Shown here in pieces: positions 36,464 through 45,934 of a DNA stretch of 64,000 nucleotides. Both the position numbers and the translations under genes were made by a program. The stretch is from Saprospiraceae bacterium (GTDB lineage Bacteria > Bacteroidota > Bacteroidia > Chitinophagales > Saprospiraceae). The first letter of the stretch is position 1. Each line of letters begins with the position of its first letter. The notes below the pieces were generated by a model. It searched no databases and was not told the DNA's origin. It saw only the letters and a list, made by a program, of their open reading frames with translations. The DNA is taken from positions 1 through 64,000 of the forward strand of contig JADKCF010000009.1 in assembly GCA_016714765.1 (NCBI GenBank), written 5' to 3'.

Positions 36464-38479
36464 ATGAAATCTGTAATCACCATACTGATACTGACATGTT
36501 GTCCGATATTATTCCTTTGTGCGCAAGCACTGAAGGATACGGTTACATGGAGTAAAAATCTGGATCAGGTGGTGATTACGTCGCAGTTTACTCCCACTGA
36601 TACAAGGGAGACAGTAAATTCTGTAAGAGTACTAAGTCGCAAAGTCATAGAACAAAGATCTGTAGTCAATCTTCAGGAGTTGCTGCAAACAGAAGCCAAT
36701 ATCAGACTGTCACAGGATCCTATTCTGGGTAGTGATATCAGCGTCAATGGGCTCAAGGGAGAAAACCTCAAAATACTAATAGATGGTGTCCCGATAGTTG
36801 GAAGGTTGAATGGCAGTATAGACGCAGGACAAATTCCATTGAGTTCCATACAGAAAATAGAAATCATCGAAGGGGCACAATCACTCCTATATGGTTCTGA
36901 AGCATCAGGTGGCGTCATCAATTTGATCACTCGAAAAAGCCAAACTTCCCTGATTGACACTGAAGTCAATTCACAGTATGAAAGTAACGGCTTTAGAAAC
37001 TTATCATTAAGAGGGGGCTATTCTGATAGGAAACTTACACTTCAAGCCACTGGTAATCTTCAGCATTTTGTCCCTGCCACAGATACTTCTATGGGTAGAG
37101 ACCAGCTTTGGAATCCTAAAAAACAACGCTCACTCCGTACGATGATGCGGTTTCAGCCCAATGAGGGTACTGATCTGAGATTTACAGGCAATGTGCTCAC
37201 CGAAAATATAGACAATCTCGGAGATAAAAAAAGAGAGGTTTTTAAACCCTACGCATTTGACGATTATTATCTTACCAATAGATATGAATTCAGTTTGTAT
37301 GGCGAAAGATGGACTAAAGCCAAAAATCTTATACAAACTACTGTCGGATGGAACATTTTTCAAAGGATTAAAAACTCTTACAGGTACAACTTTGACGATG
37401 ATAAAAAATCGCTTATCGAAGGCATGCAGGACACATCTTCAGCCCAAGGATTTTTGACAAGATTTACCTTTGCCAGCGATAAGAAGGAGCGTAAATGGAA
37501 CTACCTGATCGGTCTGGAAAATTACTACGAGACAGCCACAGGTACCAGATTACTGGATACCACGGCTGCAGATCCAGGCACCGCGTATACAAATGATCTG
37601 GGCATATTCACAAGTGGGAAAATAAAAATAAGACGTGACATAACTTTGCAGACAGGTGCCAGATGGACATACAATATGAGATATGGCACTGCTCTGACAC
37701 CATCCACCTGGGTCATGTGGCAACCAAAATTGCCTGTTCAGGTCAGGTATTCCTGGGCTTATGGATTCAGGTCACCCTCAGTAAAAGAACTTTTCTTCAG
37801 TTTTATCGATATCAATCACTTTGTAATAGGCAACCCTGCCTTAAAACCTGAGAAGTCGATTAATCTCAGAGGAGAGCTGACCTTTAAACCTATTAAACTA
37901 AGTGAGCGTGAAATCACCTTTACAGCTACCGGATTTTATAATAAAGTGAATGACAGAATCATCCTGACAGCGCTGGGTCCTGTACATTATGAATACAGAA
38001 ATGTCAATACCTGGAAAACTAAAGGTGGTAGTGTGAGAGTAAACGTCAATATCCACGACAGGATCAGGTATCAATCTGATGTGGTCATCACTGGTTTTTT
38101 CAATCCGGAATCAGTCAAAAACAATACTTCCTTTCTTTGGTCTCCTGATTGGGCAAATGACCTGACAATTTCATTTTTAAATGGAAAAATCAGCTGGAAC
38201 TTGTGGCATAAACGCACAGGTAAAACGCCGTTTTTTTATAATGAAGGTGGAAAAACAATGCAGGGAAGCACATCCAGTTATCATATGATGAATACGGGAT
38301 TTTCAACCCATTTTTATGATAAAACAATTCGCTTAAACTGTGGTGTAAAAAACATCTTTGATGTAAGACAATTACAAGCCAACAACAACAATGGTATCCA
38401 TATCGAAGCCAGCAATCAGCAAAATATCCACTGGGGAAGAAATATTTATATTGGTATTATCTGGCAATGGCAACATTGA
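36464..38479 (+). CDS. TonB-dependent outer-membrane receptor (likely heme receptor)
   Basis: The 671-residue receptor starts at the ATG at 36464; a GTG at 36458 is an alternative. After the signal peptide comes the plug domain with VVITSQFTPTDTRETV (TonB-box region), LQELLQTEANIRL, ILIDGVPIVG and IEIIEGAQSLLYGSEASGGVINLIT. The beta-barrel ends in IGIIWQWQH. It starts 14 bases after the HmuY-like gene, which suggests heme or a heme-like ligand. No carboxypeptidase-like N-terminal domain is present, in contrast to SusC. Confidence 0.88.
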   Translation: MKSVITILILTCCPILFLCAQALKDTVTWSKNLDQVVITSQFTPTDTRETVNSVRVLSRKVIEQRSVVNLQELLQTEANIRLSQDPILGSDISVNGLKGENLKILIDGVPIVGRLNGSIDAGQIPLSSIQKIEIIEGAQSLLYGSEASGGVINLITRKSQTSLIDTEVNSQYESNGFRNLSLRGGYSDRKLTLQATGNLQHFVPATDTSMGRDQLWNPKKQRSLRTMMRFQPNEGTDLRFTGNVLTENIDNLGDKKREVFKPYAFDDYYLTNRYEFSLYGERWTKAKNLIQTTVGWNIFQRIKNSYRYNFDDDKKSLIEGMQDTSSAQGFLTRFTFASDKKERKWNYLIGLENYYETATGTRLLDTTAADPGTAYTNDLGIFTSGKIKIRRDITLQTGARWTYNMRYGTALTPSTWVMWQPKLPVQVRYSWAYGFRSPSVKELFFSFIDINHFVIGNPALKPEKSINLRGELTFKPIKLSEREITFTATGFYNKVNDRIILTALGPVHYEYRNVNTWKTKGGSVRVNVNIHDRIRYQSDVVITGFFNPESVKNNTSFLWSPDWANDLTISFLNGKISWNLWHKRTGKTPFFYNEGGKTMQGSTSSYHMMNTGFSTHFYDKTIRLNCGVKNIFDVRQLQANNNNGIHIEASNQQNIHWGRNIYIGIIWQWQH

Positions 38480-38485
38480 TATACC

Positions 38486-40642
38486 CTAAATCACTATTTC
38501 CATATCTGTACGCCTGGTATCTGGATCTGCAGCTTTGATGCGCACCCGTATTTTCTGACCCATCGTAAGCTCATCTCCGGACAGACGGGATTTGGCCTTC
38601 ATTCTACTGGTTGGTACCGTAAACATATCACCCATACTATCAAACGTGACCAAGCCTTCGACCTTACTGTCCAATAGCTCTACAAAAACTCCTTTTTCGA
38701 TGATGCCAGATATCACACCATCAAACTCCTGACCTATGTAAGCAGAAATGTATAAAGTCTGGAAGTATTTGGTAGACTCCCTTTCTGATTCGGAAGCTTT
38801 TTTCTCCTGATCCGATATATGTTTTGCTTTGAGCTCTAGTTTTTCTTTATCTTCACGGTGCACTTCAGTCAGATTTCTAAACAAACCTCTGTGGACCAGC
38901 ACGTCTGAATACCTCCTGATAGGTGATGTAAAATGTGTATAATATTCAAATCCCAGCCCATAATGTCCGATGTTTTCTGTAGAGTAAACAGCCTTAGCCA
39001 TTGTGCGGATGGCCAAAGGTTCGAGAAGTTTCAGTAATGGGTTATCGTGGGCTGCAATGGCAAGCCTGTTGAACGAATCGGCAATCTGCTCGGGTTTGTC
39101 CATTTTAAATTTGAAACCCAATTCTGCAGCAAACAGTGCAAAATCAGAAAGTTTGTCAGGATTGGGCAGGTCGTGTATCCGGTAAATAAATGGAATTTCA
39201 GGCTTAGCTTTTGTTGCGATATATATGGCAACCCTCTTATTGGCTAGAAGCATAAAATCCTCTATCAGCATATGGGCTTCCTTCCTTTCGCGTACATACA
39301 TACCAGTCGGCTTACTTTCTTCATCCAGAATAAACTGTACTTCCTCTGATTCGAAACTGATCGATCCTGCTGCATACCTTTCTTCCCGTAGTTTTTTTGC
39401 AATATTGTTCAGGATATTGATCTCCTCTGCAAAGTCTCCTTCACAGGTTTCTATTCTTTCCTGTGCTTCTTCGTAGGTAAACCTTCGGTTTGAGTGGATG
39501 ATAGTCTTACCGAACCACTCATGCACTATTTTAACATCTTTGTCAAAAACAAAAACAGCAGAAAAAGTGTATTTGTCCTCTTTAGGATTGAGCGAACATA
39601 AATCATTACTCAATTTTTCAGGAAGCATAGGACATACTCTATCTACCAGATATACCGAAGTAGATCTTCTGAGTGCTTCTTTGTCCAGGGCAGTACCCTC
39701 CTGAAGATAATGAGTGACGTCGGCTATATGTACACCAATCTCTATACTTCCATTTTCCAGAACCTGGTAAGAGACAGCGTCATCAAAATCTTTTGCTGTC
39801 AATGGGTCTATGGTAAATGTGACCACATCTCTGAAATCACGACGCTTCCTGATTTCGGCATCGGTGATCGCTCCTTTCATTGCTTCCGCTTCAGAAAGTA
39901 CTTCTTCCGAAAATTCAGGATCAAATCCATTGGAAAACAGGATTGACTGCATATTCATCTCTATATCAGAGATATCTTCGAGTACTTTGATGACTTTGCC
40001 CCACAAGGCCTTATTTTGCCCTCTGCCCCAGGAAATGATTTCTACCACAACCCTGTCATTGTCATTGCAGGTCATCGTGTCGTTGTGGTGCACGAGCACT
40101 TCAGGATAAATCCTGGAATTGTCAGGTGTCAATATAGCGTAATTATTAAAAATGCGTATATGACCAATGACCCTGGAAAGTGCTCTTTTTTCTATAGATA
40201 CTACCCTACCTTCAGGCCTGCGCCTTGCTTTGCTTTCCGAAACTGCCACAGTGACCTCATCTTTGTGCAATGCGCCTTTGAGATTGTGACCATGCACGTA
40301 AATATCCTCTACAGATTCAGAGTTGATGATATATGCAGCACCGGACCTGGTCATATCTACTACGCCAGTATAAAGGATTTCGTCTTCAGCTTTTCTGCGA
40401 TTTCCGCCAGTCTTTTCGGCAGTAAATGTTTCCCACTTGTATCTGTCATCAGAGAGCTTGACCACTTTTTTTTCAGCAGCCAGCTTCAGAAGGGCATTTT
40501 TGATGGATTCAGGTGGATTGGCGACATTGATTTTACGCGAAATTTGGATTACGTTATAACGTGTTTTGGGATTTTTAGAGAGTAATCTTTCTATTTGGTT
40601 GCTGAGTTCAGACTCGTTGAGCTGCCTTGGTTTTCTATTCAT
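38486..40642 (-). CDS. rnr: Ribonuclease R
   Basis: RNase R (718 residues) is a 3'-5' exoribonuclease that degrades structured RNA. Its winged-helix N-terminus is followed by cold-shock domains, the RNB domain with the metal-binding LTAKDFDDAVS block and HYLQEGTALDKEA, and a C-terminal S1 domain (IGQEFDGVISGIIEKGVFVEL). Length is within the usual 700-800 residue range. It is convergent with the TonB receptor gene and has its own upstream region without a clear TAnnTTTG element. Confidence 0.93.
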   Translation of the reverse strand: MNRKPRQLNESELSNQIERLLSKNPKTRYNVIQISRKINVANPPESIKNALLKLAAEKKVVKLSDDRYKWETFTAEKTGGNRRKAEDEILYTGVVDMTRSGAAYIINSESVEDIYVHGHNLKGALHKDEVTVAVSESKARRRPEGRVVSIEKRALSRVIGHIRIFNNYAILTPDNSRIYPEVLVHHNDTMTCNDNDRVVVEIISWGRGQNKALWGKVIKVLEDISDIEMNMQSILFSNGFDPEFSEEVLSEAEAMKGAITDAEIRKRRDFRDVVTFTIDPLTAKDFDDAVSYQVLENGSIEIGVHIADVTHYLQEGTALDKEALRRSTSVYLVDRVCPMLPEKLSNDLCSLNPKEDKYTFSAVFVFDKDVKIVHEWFGKTIIHSNRRFTYEEAQERIETCEGDFAEEINILNNIAKKLREERYAAGSISFESEEVQFILDEESKPTGMYVRERKEAHMLIEDFMLLANKRVAIYIATKAKPEIPFIYRIHDLPNPDKLSDFALFAAELGFKFKMDKPEQIADSFNRLAIAAHDNPLLKLLEPLAIRTMAKAVYSTENIGHYGLGFEYYTHFTSPIRRYSDVLVHRGLFRNLTEVHREDKEKLELKAKHISDQEKKASESERESTKYFQTLYISAYIGQEFDGVISGIIEKGVFVELLDSKVEGLVTFDSMGDMFTVPTSRMKAKSRLSGDELTMGQKIRVRIKAADPDTRRTDMEIVI

Positions 40643-40766
40643 TTTTTTGACTTATCATTATTTTACAACGAAATTGTTGAATGAATAGTTCAGACAGCGC
40701 TTTATATAAAATGAAAGTTTTGCCTCCTCTTTATTAAATACTAACATGCAAATTTTAGAAAATGAA

Positions 40767-40774
40767 TATCTTTG
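40767..40774 (+). promoter_or_regulatory. -7 promoter element for the broken membrane-protein gene
   Basis: TATCTTTG lies within the first codons of the longest frame (ATG 40762), so the real start is more likely the ATG at 40792, which begins a signal peptide. Confidence 0.5.
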
Positions 40775-40791
40775 ATAAAACAAAAAGTCTG

Positions 40792-41829
40792 ATGATTAAA
40801 AATTGTTACCCACTCTCTTTCATTTTTACCTTTATATACTACTTCTGCAGTACCTTTTTTAGCGTAATATGTGCCCAACAAGACTCCTTTAGAATGGCAA
40901 GTCCAGTCATTGGCAGTAATGAGTTAGCTATCAAAATTTTTAGTATGCCTTATACTCAAAAGCAAAGAGATAGCCTGGGTGGTAGATCTCTTGAACTGAT
41001 ATATCTGGTAGATGAAATGGGCATGGGCACTCTAAAAATATCAATGGAATACAGGATACAGCCATTAAAGACAGCATTTTCAAAGCCAATTTACCCTTCG
41101 TCTTATTTCGTCCTGAAATAATATCAGGCCAGCCGCATGAAAGTATTTATTTTTTAAAAATCAGATTTCCTCAGTATAGCCGCCTAGATAGCAGATCACT
41201 AATCTTGGATAGATTTAACCTCAATACGTTGCGAATGGAGGATTTTGATTTACCTATATAAAAAAAAGAGCACCGGCATGGTGGGTGGTCTGATGAATCA
41301 ATTTATAGGCAACGCCAATACCTATCTTGGATTTGGAGGTGGAATGAGATTAAATCTCTTTTTCAAATTTAAAAACATAACCACCGGCCTCAACATGGAC
41401 GTATTGGGAATAAAACGTAAGAAGAGTTTTTCAATTAATCGATCAAGTGAGCAGGCTAACTATCCTTCTTCATTATTGATGGGGCCATTTGTAGGGTACA
41501 TTAAAAAAAGGTGGACTGTAATAGCTGAAATGGATTATGCCCTTTTAAACATTATTTACAATTCCAGTAATGACATAAAAGACGGTTTTCAGACTAAGGG
41601 ATCAGGCATAGGTTTAACACTTTCGTACGGATTACCTATAGGACGCTCAAAACTAATGTACTATTACAACAGTCCGAATATTTTTTCGCAAAATGTAATA
41701 TTTAGTTTAAGTCTAAGACACCTGTCTCTGCAGTTACGTGAAGCTTCCGGCTATATGTTGGAATTAGGGGCGCATTACGAGATGAATTACAGAGGTATCC
41801 AGCACTTTACACTCAAAAAGCAAAACTAA
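40792..41829 (+). pseudogene. Exported membrane/beta-strand protein, two compensating frameshifts
   Basis: No named family was recognised. From the ATG at 40792 a signal peptide is read (SFIFTFIYYFCSTFFSVICAQ). One base is missing in the A5 run at 41034-41038; adding it continues into GIQDTAIKDSIFKANLPFV and RFPQYSRLDSRSL. An extra base near 41256-41267, an A8 run, then moves the frame to the third part with GGGMRLNLFFKFKN and strand-rich repeats ending near 41829. The net span is a multiple of three, so the two changes cancel. The last part looks like an outer-membrane beta-barrel. Confidence 0.6.
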
Positions 41830-41847
41830 CACAATTTTGGCGGGTTT

Positions 41848-42339
41848 TCAACCTACTGCGTCCAGCGAAAAAATGATCTCTCCTGACGGCAATATCTCCA
41901 TGGCAAAAGCTTTGGACATAGAGGCATCATATTCTTCGCCATCTAGCGTCTGCCCGGCTATGATATTGATAATAAGATCAGGCTCGATAGATGCCACTGA
42001 TTTTTTGATGATGTTGTCATTAATAATTGTACTGGCAATGGACTTTTTATTGATAAGTTCTCCTTGCTTGTCGAGCGTGACTAAAATAAAATCATATCTA
42101 AGAAGTCCGGCTTTCCAATATATGACAGTGTAAAATTTTTCTTCTTTCGGCAATCTGAATACCGGAATGTATTCAGTAAACTCATCCGCTTCTTTTTCCC
42201 ATTCCATCATTATTTCATCCAGAAAAGCCTGAGGAAAAGGATCACTGCCGGCTTCATATTCGCTCAGATAATCATCGGACAGAAGTATAGGCAATGACGT
42301 TTCTGGAAAGTAATGAAGGATTCGCTCTAACTTACTCAT
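41848..42339 (-). CDS. Uncharacterised protein in the nadC operon
   Basis: The 163-residue protein was not recognised. It has no signal peptide or membrane segment. It is acidic near residues 20-60 (SDDYLSEYEAGSD, MMEWEKEADEF) and strand-rich afterwards (YTVIYWKAGLLRYDFILVTL). It begins seven bases after the nadC stop, so it is co-transcribed with nadC. A role in NAD metabolism is possible from position only. Confidence 0.6.
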   Translation of the reverse strand: MSKLERILHYFPETSLPILLSDDYLSEYEAGSDPFPQAFLDEIMMEWEKEADEFTEYIPVFRLPKEEKFYTVIYWKAGLLRYDFILVTLDKQGELINKKSIASTIINDNIIKKSVASIEPDLIINIIAGQTLDGEEYDASMSKAFAMEILPSGEIIFSLDAVG

Positions 42340-42346
42340 AAGAATT

Positions 42347-43204
42347 TCAGTCTTTTATCACTTTGAGACTTAGGTCCAGGCAGCCTGCTGAATGAGTCAA
42401 AGCTCCAACTGAAATATAATCCACGCCTGTCTGCGCTATTTTACGCACAGTGTGCAAGGTCACACCACCCGACGCCTCCGTCTCGAATCGGCCGTCTACA
42501 TGTGCCACAGCCTCAGCCAGGATAGGCAATTCGAAATTATCAAACATAATACGGGTAACCCCACCTTTATCGAGTACTTCAAAGAGTTCTACCAGATTCC
42601 TTACCTCGACTGTAATACTTAGATTGAGGTGATTTTCGCGCAGGTATTCATGTACTTTGGTGATCGCTTCGGTATGCGAGCCACAAGCATCCACATGGTT
42701 GTCCTTGATCATGATCCAATCATATAGGCCAACTCTGTAGTTTTCGCATCCACCTATATTTACAGCCCATTTTTCCAGAAATCGCATCAGTGGTGTCGTC
42801 TTTCTTGTATCCAGTATTTTTACCGGCAAATCTGCTACTTCGAATGCAAATCTGCTGCTAAGCGTAGCAATACCACTCAGCCTCTGCATGGTATTGAGCA
42901 CAAGTCTCTCAGCTTTGAGCAAAGCCTGTGAATTGCACTCTACATAAAAAGCGACATCTCCGTATTTTACGTCTTCACCATCGTTGATTTTAATATCTAC
43001 AGATGATGATGGATCTACATGTTTAAAGATAGCTTCTGCTACTTCTACACCGGCTATGACACCTTCTGCCTTTACTAGCAATTTGGCGTGTGTCCGGTCA
43101 TCGGCTGGAATACAGGCGCGTGATGTATGATCTCCTTCTCTAATGTCTTCATAAAGACCATCGAAAATAAACTTTTGCAACAGAGTACTATCCAGATTTG
43201 CCAT
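42347..43204 (-). CDS. nadC: Nicotinate-nucleotide pyrophosphorylase (quinolinate phosphoribosyltransferase)
   Basis: NadC (285 residues) makes nicotinic acid mononucleotide from quinolinate and PRPP in NAD synthesis. It has EGDHTSRAC, the conserved TRKTTPLMRFLEKWAV, DWIMIKDNHVDACG and the C-terminal EASGGVTLHTVRKIAQTGVDYISVGALTHS phosphate-binding block. One variation is GGCENYR where GGGxNHR is common. Length is normal. A TATCTTTG promoter lies just upstream and an unknown gene follows in the operon. Confidence 0.93.
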   Translation of the reverse strand: MANLDSTLLQKFIFDGLYEDIREGDHTSRACIPADDRTHAKLLVKAEGVIAGVEVAEAIFKHVDPSSSVDIKINDGEDVKYGDVAFYVECNSQALLKAERLVLNTMQRLSGIATLSSRFAFEVADLPVKILDTRKTTPLMRFLEKWAVNIGGCENYRVGLYDWIMIKDNHVDACGSHTEAITKVHEYLRENHLNLSITVEVRNLVELFEVLDKGGVTRIMFDNFELPILAEAVAHVDGRFETEASGGVTLHTVRKIAQTGVDYISVGALTHSAGCLDLSLKVIKD

Positions 43205-43225
43205 GATTTTTTAATTTAAGGAATG

Positions 43226-43233
43226 CAAAGATA
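43226..43233 (-). promoter_or_regulatory. -7 promoter element for nadC
   Basis: The minus strand reads TATCTTTG, 22 bases before the nadC ATG at 43204. Confidence 0.55.
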
Positions 43234-43300
43234 AGACAAAGACATAAATAATGTTTAAAAAAATGGAAGGTTACTATTCATACCATAAGTGTTTGAAGTA

Positions 43301-43335
43301 AAAAAAAGGAGTCAAAATTATGACTCCCTTCTATT
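43301..43335 (-). terminator. Rho-independent terminator after sucD
   Basis: On the minus strand a 7-base stem (GGAGTCA/TGACTCC) with a 6-base loop is followed by a run of eight T. It lies just downstream of the sucD stop and separates it from nadC. Confidence 0.7.
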
Positions 43336-43383
43336 TTTACATTCACACCAAGGTGCATATAAGTTGTCTTGGTAAAAAAATCA

Positions 43384-44259
43384 TCATCCTTTCAGTATTT
43401 TGGCCATGGTAGTCCCAATATCTGCAGGAGAATGCACCACGTGGATACCACATTCAGCCATGATTTTCATCTTCGCTTCTGCTGTATCCTCATGTCCTCC
43501 CACGATCGCTCCGGCATGTCCCATGGTACGGCCTTTGGGTGCAGTTTGTCCGGCTATAAAACCTACAACTGGCTTTTTGTTGCCGGTCTCTTTGATATAT
43601 CTGGCAGCTTGGGCTTCATAATTACCGCCAATCTCCCCGATCATGACGATACCATCTGTCTCAGGATCCTCCATGAGTAATTTTACTGCATCTTTAGTGG
43701 GTGTCCCTATGATGGGGTCACCACCAATACCGATTGCTGTGGATATTCCCATACCTGCCTTTACTATCTGATCAGCAGCTTCATAGGTTAGGGTTCCTGA
43801 TTTGGAGACTACACCTATTCTTCCTTTTTTGAATACAAATCCTGGCATGATGCCCACCTTTGCTTCATCCGGAGTGATGACACCTGGACAGTTAGGTCCT
43901 ATGAGGGTACAGTCATATTTTTCAATATAAGCTTTGGTAATTACCATATCCTGCACCGGAATACCTTCGGTAATACAAATGATCACTTTGATACCCGCTT
44001 CTGCAGCTTCCATGATGGCATCTGCCGCAAATCCCGGTGGTACAAAGATGATAGAAGTATCTGCCCCCACCTTGATCACAGCTTCTTTTACAGAATTAAA
44101 GACTGGCTTTCCTAAGTGCTCAGTGCCCCCTTTGCCGGGAGTCACACCTCCTATCACATTAGTACCATAATCTATCATTTGCTCTGCATGAAATGTACCT
44201 TCTTTACCGGTGAATCCCTGAACAATAATCTTTGAATTTTTATTAACTAATACACTCAT
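43384..44259 (-). CDS. sucD: Succinate-CoA ligase, alpha subunit
   Basis: SucD (291 residues) binds CoA and carries the catalytic phosphohistidine of succinyl-CoA synthetase in the citric acid cycle. The start VNKNSKIIVQGFTGKEGTFH is typical, as are the CoA/phosphate loops IGPNCPGVITPDEAKVG and GRIGVVSKSGTLTYEAA. The active-site histidine is in RTMGHAGAIVGG. The beta subunit sucC is not next to it, which is common in Bacteroidota. It begins four bases after the DivIC-like gene. Confidence 0.93.
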   Translation of the reverse strand: MSVLVNKNSKIIVQGFTGKEGTFHAEQMIDYGTNVIGGVTPGKGGTEHLGKPVFNSVKEAVIKVGADTSIIFVPPGFAADAIMEAAEAGIKVIICITEGIPVQDMVITKAYIEKYDCTLIGPNCPGVITPDEAKVGIMPGFVFKKGRIGVVSKSGTLTYEAADQIVKAGMGISTAIGIGGDPIIGTPTKDAVKLLMEDPETDGIVMIGEIGGNYEAQAARYIKETGNKKPVVGFIAGQTAPKGRTMGHAGAIVGGHEDTAEAKMKIMAECGIHVVHSPADIGTTMAKILKG

Positions 44260-44263
44260 TTGC

Positions 44264-44590
44264 TTACTTACTCTTTTTTTGTTCTATTAAAATTATCTCC
44301 TCATCCTCCAGATGCATAAGATGCTTTTCTCTGGCAAATTTTTGATGATTATGATTTAAATCCTCTTTGTCCTTCAGTGTCTGTGCAATATCCTCATTCA
44401 GTTTTTCCTTTTCTTGCTCCATACGTGAGATGGTTCCTTTCAGTTTTTGGTATGCAAATATGTTATGCTTATCAAAAAAGGATACCCACACAATAAACAT
44501 TACTGTCACAAGTGTATACTTATTTAGCCAAGCCGGAGAAATTCCTATCAGAGAGGCTACTTCATCCAGTATTTTCTTATCTTTTGCCAT
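44264..44590 (-). CDS. FtsB/DivIC-family septum formation protein
   Basis: The 108-residue protein has a single membrane segment (LVTVMFIVWVSFF) followed by a coiled coil (residues 50-90; heptads in TISRMEQEKEKLNEDIAQTLKDKEDL). This is the layout of FtsB/DivIC, which joins FtsL and FtsQ at the division site. It sits between enolase and sucD, the usual Bacteroidota neighbour of eno. It is probably essential. Confidence 0.8.
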   Translation of the reverse strand: MAKDKKILDEVASLIGISPAWLNKYTLVTVMFIVWVSFFDKHNIFAYQKLKGTISRMEQEKEKLNEDIAQTLKDKEDLNHNHQKFAREKHLMHLEDEEIILIEQKKSK

Positions 44591-44649
44591 GATAAATTAA
44601 TTAAAGTATGATATCATTTAAAAAATTATGGAGACCAAAAACCAAGTTT

Positions 44650-45933
44650 TTATGACAATAGTGACCTGCCGGGATAAAAAGCAGAATCACCAAGTTCTTC
44701 TTCGATGCGAAGCAATTGGTTGTATTTTGCAATCCTATCGCTTCTAGAAGCAGACCCTGTTTTAATTTGCCCGGTATTCAGTGCAACTGCCAAATCGGCT
44801 ATCGTTGTATCTTCTGTCTCACCTGACCTGTGGCTCATTACTGATGTAAATCCATTTCTTGTTGCAAGATTGACCGCATCAATGGTCTCTGTCAGCGATC
44901 CTATCTGATTCACCTTGACCAGAATAGAGTTGGCAGCTTCTTCTTCTATGCCCCTTTGTAATCTTTTAGTATTGGTTACAAATAAGTCATCTCCTACCAG
45001 TTGGACTTGATTGCCCAATGCCTTTGTCAGTTTTGACCAGCTGGCCCAATCGTCCTCGTGCAGACCATCTTCAATAGAGAAGATAGGGTACTTATTGACC
45101 CATCCTGCCCAGTAATCAACCATCTCATCGCTACTCAGTTTTTTACCTCCTGACTTATGAAAATGGTAAACCTTCTCTTTTTCATTATAAAACTCAGAAG
45201 CTGCTGCATCCATGGCGATCATGATATCAATGCCTGGTCTATATCCGGCAGACTCAATCGCTTTGAGCACTATTTCTATGGCTTCTTCATTGGATTTGAT
45301 GTTAGGTGCAAAGCCTCCTTCATCACCTACATTGGTACTGTATCCTTTGGATTTCAAAACAGATTTTAAGTGGTGAAATACTTCTACACCCATTCTGAGA
45401 CCCTCTGAAAAAATATCAGCGCCCAGTGGCATAATCATAAACTCTTGAAAGTCTATGCTGTTGTCCGCATGTGAGCCGCCATTCAATATATTCATCATTG
45501 GTACAGGCATAATGTGGGCGTTTACCCCTCCTATATACCTGTAAAGCGATTGTCCGGATTCCTCAGCAGCAGCTTTGGCTACTGCCAGAGAAACTCCCAG
45601 GATAGCATTAGCTCCCAGATTAGATTTATTTTCTGTACCGTCCAGTTCCAACATGATATCATCTATGTATCTCTGCTCGAAGACATCCTCTCCGAGTAAT
45701 GCTTCTCTTATTTTGTCATCTACATTATTGCAGGCATTGAGGACACCTTTGCCAAGATATCTTGTCTTTTCATTGTCTCTCAGCTCCACAGCTTCGTGTT
45801 TGCCAGTAGAAGCTCCTGAAGGAACTGCTGCTCTGCCTAATATACCATTTTCTGTGAGTACTTCTACTTCTACAGTAGGATTTCCTCTTGAATCCAGAAT
45901 TTCTCTTGCTCTAATATCAACAATTACACTCAT
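44650..45933 (-). CDS. eno: Enolase
   Basis: Enolase (427 residues) converts 2-phosphoglycerate to phosphoenolpyruvate. Diagnostic parts are AREILDSRGNPTVEVEV near the start, GGSHADNSIDFQEFM, the metal-binding SIEDGLHEDDW, the catalytic VKVNQIGSLTETIDA and SHRSGETEDTTIADLAV. Length is normal. The preceding carA gene is two bases upstream (stop 45935, start 45933), so they are co-transcribed. Confidence 0.96.
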   Translation of the reverse strand: MSVIVDIRAREILDSRGNPTVEVEVLTENGILGRAAVPSGASTGKHEAVELRDNEKTRYLGKGVLNACNNVDDKIREALLGEDVFEQRYIDDIMLELDGTENKSNLGANAILGVSLAVAKAAAEESGQSLYRYIGGVNAHIMPVPMMNILNGGSHADNSIDFQEFMIMPLGADIFSEGLRMGVEVFHHLKSVLKSKGYSTNVGDEGGFAPNIKSNEEAIEIVLKAIESAGYRPGIDIMIAMDAAASEFYNEKEKVYHFHKSGGKKLSSDEMVDYWAGWVNKYPIFSIEDGLHEDDWASWSKLTKALGNQVQLVGDDLFVTNTKRLQRGIEEEAANSILVKVNQIGSLTETIDAVNLATRNGFTSVMSHRSGETEDTTIADLAVALNTGQIKTGSASRSDRIAKYNQLLRIEEELGDSAFYPGRSLLS

Positions 45934-45934
45934 A

